9,329 bases of DNA. Origin: Methylococcus sp. UBA6136 (GTDB lineage Bacteria; Pseudomonadota; Gammaproteobacteria; Methylococcales; Methylococcaceae). This document shows, piece after piece, positions 1 through 5,474 of the stretch. Location: NCBI GenBank assembly GCA_002423305.1, contig DIVI01000121.1:1-9329 (forward strand), written 5' to 3'. The position numbers and the translations under genes were made by a program. Within the stretch, counting starts at the first letter, position 1. The number at the start of each line of letters is the position of its first letter. The notes beneath the pieces were generated by a model. The model did no database searches and had not been told where the DNA came from. It saw only the letters and a list, made by a program, of their open reading frames with translations.

Positions 1-1711
1 TGCTCCCGGTCAGTAGGGTCAGGAAGCGCTTGATGAGCCCTCCCTTCTTGCCTGCCGGAGCCGGTGTCAACGGCCTACTCAGGCCGCGGGGGGGTGCCAT
101 TTGATCTGGCATGAACTCCTTAACGGCCGGCTCAACCTGTCCATTATTCGACTCACGGGAGTAACGATCATTGATCGCCTGTTCTGGCTGAACAATCTGA
201 TAGCTTGGCGTCGTCTTCTCATCCTCATCTCCGGATTCCGCTGCACGGACCCGCTGGATTTCGTAAAAGGGTGTTTCCAGATGTTTGCTGGGGATGATCA
301 GGACCGCGACATTGTGGCGCTTCTCGATATCGTTAACCGTTGGACGTTTTTCGTTGAGCAGGTAAGTAGCGGAATCCACCGGTAGATAAGCGATGACCTT
401 GCCGGTGTTTTTCTTGATGCACTCCTCTTCGATGATGCGAAGTACCGACAGCGCCAGGGACTCCACGCTACGTATGCTGCCCTGACCGCTGCAGCGGGGG
501 CAGGTGAGCAGGCTGGATTCGCCGAGTGATGGCCGCAGGCGTTGGCGCGACATTTCCAGTAGACCGAAACGCGAGATGCGACCCAGTTGTATACGGGCGC
601 GATCCATGCGAACCGCGTCACGCAGCCGATTTTCGACAGCCCTCTGGTTCCGGGAGGCCATCATGTCGATAAAGTCGATAACGAACAGACCGCCCAAGTC
701 ACGTAGGCGAAGTTGGCGAGCGATTTCGTCAGCCGCCTCAAGATTGGTATTGAGTGCGGTTTCCTCGATGTCGCCGCCCTTGGTGGCGCGCGCCGAGTTG
801 ATATCGATCGCCGTCAGGGCTTCCGAATGATCGATGACAATGGCGCCACCTGAAGGCAGTGGCACCTCGCGGCAATAGGCCAGTTCAATCTGGCTTTCGA
901 TCTGATAGCGATTGAATAGCGGGACGTTGTCCTGATACTGACGAGCCTTTTGGATGAACTGCGGCATGACCTGCTGCAGGAAGCTCTTGACCAGTTTGAA
1001 TGTGCCCGGGTGATCGATGAGGATTTCGTCGATGTCGCTGCGCAGGTGGTCGCGCAGCGCACGAATAATGACGTTGCTTTCTTGAAAGACCAGCAACGGG
1101 GCAGCTTTTTCCTGAGCAGAACGCTCAATGGCGTCCCAGAGTTGCAGGAGGTAGTTCATGTCCCACTGCAGTTCCTCAACCGATTTTCCGCCACCTGCCG
1201 TGCGGATGATCAGGCCCATGCCCTCGGGGACTTGCAGTGCCGCCATCACCTCGCGCATATCGGTGCGGGTATCGCCCTCGATGCGGCGGGAAATGCCGCC
1301 AGCACGAGGGTTGTTTGGCATCAGTACCAGATAGCTGCCAGCCAGGCTTATATAGGTGGTGAGCGCGGCCCCCTTGGTGCCACGTTCCTCCTTTTCGACC
1401 TGGATCAGAAGCTCCTGACCCTCCTTGAGGTAATCCTTGATGTCACGGCGGCTGACCTCCTGATCGGGCGGCAGGCCGAGGTAGGCCGGCACGATTTCCT
1501 TAAATGGCAGGAAACCGTGCCGGTCTGAGCCAAAGTTCACAAAGGCCGCTTCAAGGCTGGGTTCAACCCGGCTGATCACGCCTTTATAAATATTGGCTTT
1601 TTTCTGTTCCCGGGAAGGAACCTCGATATCAAAGTCGTAAAGTTTTTGGCCATCAACCAACGCAACGCGGAGTTCCTCCGGTTGCGTGGCATTGATTAAC
1701 ATTCTTTTCAT
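1..1711 (-). CDS. rne: Ribonuclease E, catalytic half (3' end outside window)
   Basis: This is the main endoribonuclease of mRNA decay and rRNA/tRNA processing, and the scaffold of the degradosome at the inner membrane. The visible 570 codons begin MKRMLINATQ, the RNase E rather than RNase G start. An S1-type RNA-binding region begins near residue 39 (KANIYKG). A 5'-phosphate sensor motif (IIRTAGGGKS) has Arg170/Thr171, matching E. coli R169/T170. The DNase I-like catalytic core has Asp303 (TAIDINS) and Asp346 (VIDFID). The zinc-link CPRC has Cys404 and Cys407, the same numbers as E. coli. Residues about 500-553 are a low-complexity linker, then an amphipathic GGLIKRFLTLL stretch (about 557-568) sits where E. 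coli has its membrane-targeting helix. The C-terminal scaffold lies beyond position 1. The start is supported by AAAGGA seven bases upstream. The gene is divergent from rluC, as in E. coli. Family identification is very secure. Confidence 0.98.
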   Translation of the reverse strand, partial: MKRMLINATQPEELRVALVDGQKLYDFDIEVPSREQKKANIYKGVISRVEPSLEAAFVNFGSDRHGFLPFKEIVPAYLGLPPDQEVSRRDIKDYLKEGQELLIQVEKEERGTKGAALTTYISLAGSYLVLMPNNPRAGGISRRIEGDTRTDMREVMAALQVPEGMGLIIRTAGGGKSVEELQWDMNYLLQLWDAIERSAQEKAAPLLVFQESNVIIRALRDHLRSDIDEILIDHPGTFKLVKSFLQQVMPQFIQKARQYQDNVPLFNRYQIESQIELAYCREVPLPSGGAIVIDHSEALTAIDINSARATKGGDIEETALNTNLEAADEIARQLRLRDLGGLFVIDFIDMMASRNQRAVENRLRDAVRMDRARIQLGRISRFGLLEMSRQRLRPSLGESSLLTCPRCSGQGSIRSVESLALSVLRIIEEECIKKNTGKVIAYLPVDSATYLLNEKRPTVNDIEKRHNVAVLIIPSKHLETPFYEIQRVRAAESGDEDEKTTPSYQIVQPEQAINDRYSRESNNGQVEPAVKEFMPDQMAPPRGLSRPLTPAPAGKKGGLIKRFLTLLTGS

Positions 1712-1712
1712 T

Positions 1713-1728
1713 CACTAATCCTTTAGCG
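1713..1728 (-). promoter_or_regulatory. Hairpin presenting the rne Shine-Dalgarno in its loop
   Basis: In rne sense the sequence CGCTAA-AGGA-TTAGTG folds into a 6-bp stem (one G-U pair) with an AGGA tetraloop. The ribosome binding site AAAGGA is partly in the stem and partly in the loop, and the ATG follows one base after the stem. A GGA displayed in a hairpin loop over a Shine-Dalgarno is the hallmark of CsrA/RsmA target sites. Binding by CsrA is inference; the fold is read from the bases. Confidence 0.45.
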
Positions 1729-1782
1729 TCCCGAGGCAACCGATCCGGCGGTCGCGCTTAGTCTCCAAAATCCGGGTAGCGT

Positions 1783-1804
1783 CACCCATCCGGTCTGATG
1801 GGTG
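1783..1804 (-). other. Perfect 8-bp hairpin in rne leader
   Basis: An inverted repeat with arms 1783-1790 and 1797-1804 (CACCCATC / GATGGGTG) has a 6-base loop. In rne sense the loop is AGACCG. There is no U-tract, so it is unlikely to be an intrinsic terminator. It overlaps a smaller alternative pairing, GGGT with ACCC around GACGCT (1774-1787), so two folds may compete. It lies about 70-95 nt upstream of the rne start codon. Confidence 0.55.
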
Positions 1805-2157
1805 GATACACGAGTCACCATTCGGGTCGCGTGTGCGTCGCTCGTCATGGGTCGAGCGTACAAAACCCTTTAGTTTTTACGATTCGCTCACGCGTTTCCT
1901 GACGGGGCTTCCTCGTCGATATGAAACATGGGGCGCGAGCGGAGCGGGATTCAAACAAGTACACAGAAGCGGGACCGTGGGCTTTCCCTGGGGTCCGCTC
2001 CAGGCGGCACATATTGGAATTCGTGGGTGCGGGTTATCCAGACCTGGCAGCTTCCGGCTCCATCCCGCTAGAGTGAGCTTCCGCTTTGGTTTTGTCTCTT
2101 TTTGCCTGGCCGGTGTCCTTTCGTCTAATACAGCGACGTCATAACCCACCGCGCGCA

Positions 2158-2186
2158 ACTATAACAACGCTCAGTGAAATCATCAA
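2158..2186 (-). promoter_or_regulatory. Predicted sigma70-type promoter of rne
   Basis: On the minus strand, a -35 box TTGATG (2181-2186) is followed by exactly 17 bases and a -10 box TATAGT (2158-2163). These match four of six and five of six consensus positions. It would start transcription near 2150-2151, far upstream of the rne start codon, as is usual for rne. I found no better candidate in the rest of the leader. The boxes are read from sequence; function is inferred. Confidence 0.6.
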
Positions 2187-2201
2187 TTTAATCGGTGAAA
2201 C

Positions 2202-2210
2202 TGCTATGAT
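2202..2210 (+). promoter_or_regulatory. Extended -10 promoter of rluC operon (predicted)
   Basis: TGCTATGAT is a TGn extended -10 with hexamer TATGAT (five of six). No good -35 lies at the right distance: the 17-base spacer position gives ATCAAT at 2182-2187. That weakness fits a promoter that relies on the extended -10. Conventional spacing puts +1 at 2217, the A of the rluC ATG. An alternative -10, TTTAAT at 2187-2192, has no -35 partner and would leave an 18-base leader lacking a Shine-Dalgarno. Confidence 0.5.
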
Positions 2211-2216
2211 GACGCC

Positions 2217-3167
2217 ATGAATTCCAGCCCGATCAGCGCATCCGTCCAGTGGATAGAGGTGGATGCGGACCACGCCGGCCAGCGTATTGATAACTTCCTT
2301 TTTACTCGACTCAAGGGTGTTCCCAAAAGTCACGTTTACCGCATATTGCGTACCGGGGAGGTGCGTCGCAATGGTGGTCGGGTCAAGGCTCAGGATCGTC
2401 TTGATTCGGGGGATGTGGTGCGCCTTCCTCCCATTCGGGTCGCCGAGCGTGAGCATGTCGAACTCCCCCTCAATCTCATACGTGGCCGGATTGAACCCCG
2501 GATTCTCTTCGAGGATGATGATCTTCTCGTGCTCAACAAACCCTCAGGCATGGCGGTGCACGGCGGCAGTGGCCTCAGTTATGGCGTTATCGAAGCGCTG
2601 CGTGAGTTGCGCCCTCAGGCCCGTTCGCTCGAGCTGGTGCACCGGCTGGATCGGGAAACCTCCGGCTGTCTTCTGATTGCCAAGAAACGCAGTGCCCTCA
2701 AGTCGTTGCATGAGCAATTCCGGGATGATGATGTCAACAAAGTTTATGTGGCGCTTTTGGCGGGGCAGTGGGCCAAAACACGGCTGATGGTCGATGCGCC
2801 ACTCAAGAAGAATGTGTTGCAGAGCGGTGAGCGCATGGTGCGAGTGGCCCGGGATGGCAAGTCGGCCATGACCGAATTCAAGCGGCTCGCTCGTTATGCC
2901 GAGGCGACGCTGGTCGAAGCCAGACCCATTACCGGGCGCACCCACCAAATACGTGTTCATGCCTTACACATGGGCCATGCGCTCGCCGGTGATGAACGTT
3001 ACGGTGACGAAGCGACCAATCGCCGGTTTAGACAGTCTGGGCTCAAACGCCTGTTCCTGCACGCCGCCCATACTACTTTTCGCCACCCTCGCACGGGGGA
3101 TGCGGTGAAGGTCGAGGCGCCGCTCGACTCGGAACTGGCCGATTTTCTCAAGAATTTGCCGAAGTGA
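2217..3167 (+). CDS. rluC: 23S rRNA pseudouridine synthase RluC
   Basis: This enzyme isomerises uridines to pseudouridine in 23S rRNA; in E. coli RluC does so at 955, 2504 and 2580, the last two at the peptidyl transferase centre. It has 316 residues (E. coli has 319). Residues about 20-75 form an S4 RNA-binding domain (GQRIDNFLFTRLKGVPKSHVYRIL region), followed by an RsuA/RluA-type catalytic domain with HRLDRETSG, where Asp145 is the catalytic aspartate. The conserved late motif GRTHQIRVH is also present. The ATG at 2217 is the only plausible start, because an in-frame stop lies at 2196-2198 and no other start codon follows it before 2217. There is no Shine-Dalgarno, and the promoter placement suggests a leaderless mRNA. 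The gene is divergent from rne and its last four bases (GTGA) overlap the next gene. Confidence 0.96.
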   Translation: MNSSPISASVQWIEVDADHAGQRIDNFLFTRLKGVPKSHVYRILRTGEVRRNGGRVKAQDRLDSGDVVRLPPIRVAEREHVELPLNLIRGRIEPRILFEDDDLLVLNKPSGMAVHGGSGLSYGVIEALRELRPQARSLELVHRLDRETSGCLLIAKKRSALKSLHEQFRDDDVNKVYVALLAGQWAKTRLMVDAPLKKNVLQSGERMVRVARDGKSAMTEFKRLARYAEATLVEARPITGRTHQIRVHALHMGHALAGDERYGDEATNRRFRQSGLKRLFLHAAHTTFRHPRTGDAVKVEAPLDSELADFLKNLPK

Positions 3168-3811
3168 AGGATCGCTACGAATTGGTTGTTTTCGATTGGG
3201 ATGGCACCCTGTTTGATTCCATTGGCTGGATTGTTCGTTGCCTGCAAATGGCTGCGGCAGAGAGTGACCTAGAAGTGCCGACCGAGTCTCAGGCGCGATC
3301 CGTCATCGGGCTCAGTCTGCAACAGGCGATGGATGCGCTCTACCCAGGTGCCACGGAGATCAGGGCTCAGCAATTGGTCAAGCACTACCGCGAGCATTAC
3401 CACAAGGATACAGGCCATCGACTGGGCCTGTTCGAGGGAGTCGAGCCTGTTCTCCATCAACTGCGCGATCGAGGGTACAAACTGGCCGTGGCGACTGGCA
3501 AGGCGCGTTCGGGTCTGGATCATGCCCTGAATGCAACAGGTCTGACCGAGTTCTTTGATGCGACCCGCTGTGCCGATGAAACCGCTTCCAAACCGCATCC
3601 CCTCATGATTCATGAACTGCTCGATGAGTTGCGGGTCCCCCATGAACGCACCCTGCTGGTCGGGGATTCCCTGCATGATCTGCGGATGGCGGACAACGCC
3701 GGCATTGATGTCGTGGCGGTCGCTTGCGGAGCCAATTCCAGGGCTGAACTGATGGCGCTGAATCCCTTGCTGTGCCTCGAAACCACCCCTGAACTTCTCA
3801 ACCATCTCTAA
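3164..3811 (+). CDS. HAD-superfamily phosphatase, phosphoglycolate phosphatase-like
   Basis: This is a cytoplasmic haloacid dehalogenase-family hydrolase of 215 residues, probably a phosphatase of a small phosphorylated metabolite. Motif I is FDWDGTLFDS, with nucleophile Asp11 and acid/base Asp13. A helical cap spans about 17-85, as in Gph/PGMB-type (subfamily IA) enzymes. Motif II is Thr111 (AVATGKAR), motif III Lys143 (SKPHP), and motif IV GDSLHD with Asp168 and Asp172 for magnesium. All catalytic residues are present. The GTG start overlaps the rluC stop (GTGA), so translation is probably coupled; no independent Shine-Dalgarno is clear. A similar gene sits between rluC and sppA in Pseudomonas. 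The substrate cannot be deduced: phosphoglycolate is possible, but other sugar or nucleoside monophosphates are equally open. Confidence 0.92.
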   Translation: MKDRYELVVFDWDGTLFDSIGWIVRCLQMAAAESDLEVPTESQARSVIGLSLQQAMDALYPGATEIRAQQLVKHYREHYHKDTGHRLGLFEGVEPVLHQLRDRGYKLAVATGKARSGLDHALNATGLTEFFDATRCADETASKPHPLMIHELLDELRVPHERTLLVGDSLHDLRMADNAGIDVVAVACGANSRAELMALNPLLCLETTPELLNHL

Positions 3812-3824
3812 ACGTGGAACACCC

Positions 3825-4802
3825 ATGAGCGAAGAATCAACAGAGTCAACTCAAGCTAAACCGGACATTCATTGGGAGCGTGAGGCCCTGGAAAAAGTCC
3901 TGCTAGCCTCTATCGAGGAGCAACGCCGCAGCCGGCGTTGGGGCATCTTCTTCAAATCGTTGCTGGCTCTGTACCTCGGGGGTGCCCTGTGGATGGCCTA
4001 CAAGCCATGGAGCGGATCAACTTCCGGCAAGGAAGGGGACGGTCATACCGCCGTCATCGACGTGGCGGGCGTGATAGCGCCCGGACAGCCCGCCAGTGCT
4101 GACAATATCATCGAAGGTTTGCGCGATGCGGTGGAAGACAAGCACACCAAGGGCATTATCCTGCGGGTGAACAGCCCGGGAGGGAGTCCCGTGCAGTCCG
4201 CCTATGTCTATGACGAGATTCGGCGACTGAAAAAACTAAAGCCCGAATTGCCGATACATGCGGTGGTGGCGGATATGTGCGCTTCTGGCGGGTATTACAT
4301 CGCCTCGGCCGCCGACAAGATTTATGTCAATAGTGCCAGTGTGGTCGGTTCCATTGGCGTCATTATGGGCAGCTTTGGCTTTGTCGATACCATGAAGAAA
4401 TTCGGTGTCGAGCGCCGCATCATGACAGCTGGCGAACACAAGGCGCTGATGGATCCATTCGCCCCCGTTGATCCGGTGGCGAAGCAGCACATGCAGGGCG
4501 TGCTGGGCCAGGTTCACCAGCAGTTCATCGATGCGGTCAAGCAGGGCAGGGGAGCCCGCCTCAAGGAAACTCCAGATATGTTCTCCGGCCTCATCTGGAC
4601 TGGCGCCGAGGGGATCAAGCTTGGCTTGGCCGATGAGCTGGGTGACGTCCGTCATGTAGCCGAAGATGTCATCGGCGCCAAGAAGCTGGTTGATTTCAAT
4701 CCCGAAGAAAACTTCCTGGACCGGGTGTCCCGTCGATTCGGAGCCTCGGTGGGTTATGTCCTGCTGGAATCCGCCAACGGACTGTCTGATATCTCCCGTT
4801 AA
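3825..4802 (+). CDS. sppA: Signal peptide peptidase SppA, short S49 form
   Basis: This is a membrane-anchored serine protease that degrades signal peptides left in the membrane after export. It has 325 residues: a charged cytoplasmic N-terminus (1-39, ending RRSRRWG), one membrane segment about 41-59, then a single S49 protease domain outside the membrane. E. coli SppA is about twice as long with two S49 repeats; this matches the short single-domain form. Catalytic Ser154 lies in CASGGYY and general-base Lys206 in GEHKALMDPF. Their spacing of 52 equals that of Bacillus subtilis SppA (Ser147/Lys199). The RVNSPGGS motif (114-121) is also present. It starts 13 bases after the HAD gene and has only a weak ribosome site (GTGGA). 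SohB is an alternative S49 relative, but the length and anchor fit short SppA better. Confidence 0.94.
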   Translation: MSEESTESTQAKPDIHWEREALEKVLLASIEEQRRSRRWGIFFKSLLALYLGGALWMAYKPWSGSTSGKEGDGHTAVIDVAGVIAPGQPASADNIIEGLRDAVEDKHTKGIILRVNSPGGSPVQSAYVYDEIRRLKKLKPELPIHAVVADMCASGGYYIASAADKIYVNSASVVGSIGVIMGSFGFVDTMKKFGVERRIMTAGEHKALMDPFAPVDPVAKQHMQGVLGQVHQQFIDAVKQGRGARLKETPDMFSGLIWTGAEGIKLGLADELGDVRHVAEDVIGAKKLVDFNPEENFLDRVSRRFGASVGYVLLESANGLSDISR

Positions 4803-4821
4803 GGTTTAGGTCGACGCGGCC

Positions 4822-5418
4822 ATGAGCAAGGATTTTGAAGTGATTGATGAATCTCCTATTTTCCAGGGATTCTTCAATCTGAGCCAATTTCGCCTTCGAC
4901 ATACCCTGTATGGGGGAGGGTGGAGCAAGCCACTGGTCCGTGAGCTTTTTCATCGAGGTCGATGTGTGGCGGTGATTCCCTATGACCCTGCAACGGATCG
5001 CGTGGTCTTGATCGAACAGTTCCGTATCGGCGCCTTGAGTGACAAGGCAGTGCCCTGGTTGGTGGAGATTGTGGCCGGCGCCATCGAGCCGGGCGAAAGC
5101 CCCGAGGCCGTGGCGCGGCGGGAATCGATGGAAGAGGCGGGCTGCCTGTTGGGGGAGCTGATCCAGATCGGCGAGTTCTACACCACTCCGGGCGGCTGCT
5201 CCGAAAAAGTCAGCGTGTTTTGTGGCTTGGTCGAGGGTGACGTCAAGGATGGTGTCTATGGATTGGTCGAAGAAGACGAGGATATTCGTGTTCTTGTGAT
5301 AAGCCTTGATGAGGCCTTGGCCTGGCTGGATCGTGGCATCATCGATTCGGCGATTCCCGCGTTAGCCCTGCAATGGTTGGCACTAAATCGCGAGTCGCTC
5401 AGAACAGGCCAAGCCTGA
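4822..5418 (+). CDS. nudF: Nudix hydrolase, ADP-ribose pyrophosphatase type
   Basis: This enzyme probably hydrolyses ADP-ribose to AMP and ribose 5-phosphate, removing a reactive by-product of NAD turnover. It has 198 residues (E. coli NudF has 209). The Nudix box runs 86-108: Gly86, Glu92, Arg100-Glu101, Glu104-Glu105, Gly107. The usual hydrophobic residue after RE is Ser102 here, a mild departure. Pro123 in TTPGGCSE lies 16 residues after the box glycine, the feature that marks ADP-ribose pyrophosphatases within the superfamily. It follows sppA by 19 bases with a poor Shine-Dalgarno, so it is likely the last gene of the rluC operon. Other nucleoside diphosphate sugars remain possible substrates. 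Confidence 0.9.
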   Translation: MSKDFEVIDESPIFQGFFNLSQFRLRHTLYGGGWSKPLVRELFHRGRCVAVIPYDPATDRVVLIEQFRIGALSDKAVPWLVEIVAGAIEPGESPEAVARRESMEEAGCLLGELIQIGEFYTTPGGCSEKVSVFCGLVEGDVKDGVYGLVEEDEDIRVLVISLDEALAWLDRGIIDSAIPALALQWLALNRESLRTGQA

Positions 5419-5474
5419 TTCTTTGCCTGAAAAGCTGTCGGGATTAACACGCCCCAGTCCATCCAAACCGTTGT
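5419..5474. other. Convergent gap between nudF and rlhA, no terminator seen
   Basis: These 56 bases separate two operons that run toward each other. The only inverted repeat I can find is CGTT-GTTC-AACG, which lies partly inside rlhA and is too short and not followed by a T-run on either strand. No intrinsic terminator is supported, so ends of transcription may depend on Rho or lie inside the opposing gene. Confidence 0.5.

Larger units (their letters stand above)
1712..2151 (-). promoter_or_regulatory. Long structured 5' leader of rne (predicted)
   Basis: There is no convincing gene here. From the predicted transcript start near 2151 to the rne start codon the leader would be about 440 nt; the E. 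coli rne leader is about 361 nt and carries hairpins through which RNase E represses its own mRNA. In rne sense, several inverted repeats are visible: a 6-bp stem with 8-nt loop (1839-1858), a 5-bp stem closing a 17-nt loop (1808-1812 with 1830-1834), a perfect 8-bp stem with 6-nt loop (1783-1804), and a Shine-Dalgarno hairpin (1713-1728). A weaker one lies at 1987-2004 (CCTGG/CCAGG in rne sense). That it is an autoregulatory leader equivalent to the E. coli element is inferred from position and structure; I did not find clear sequence identity with it. Confidence 0.6.

Noticed and set aside
814..1128. Other frames within rne, rluC, sppA and apaH (for example 814-1128 minus, 2544-2960 minus, 8744-9091 minus)
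   Set aside because: All sit inside well-supported genes and show no motif or ribosome site of their own.
950..1528. 192-residue open frame on the plus strand
   Set aside because: It lies antisense to the catalytic core of rne, whose motifs are intact in the minus frame; the product resembles no family and the frame is a by-product of rne codon use.
1930..1975. T-loop-like GTTTGAATCCC in rne sense, suggesting a tRNA end
   Set aside because: The bases flanking the loop do not pair as a T-arm stem, and no anticodon or acceptor stem could be built around it.
1987..2004. Plus-strand hairpin CCTGGGG-TCCG-CTCCAGG as a terminator
   Set aside because: There is no T-run after it and no upstream plus-strand gene to terminate; in rne sense it is weakened by an A-C mismatch.
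1833..2158. Open frames on both strands of the rne/rluC intergenic region (about 100 residues each)
   Set aside because: They overlap each other on opposite strands, lack ribosome sites, and have non-descript compositions; the minus one starts with TTG within the first bases after the rne promoter. They are better explained as a leader.
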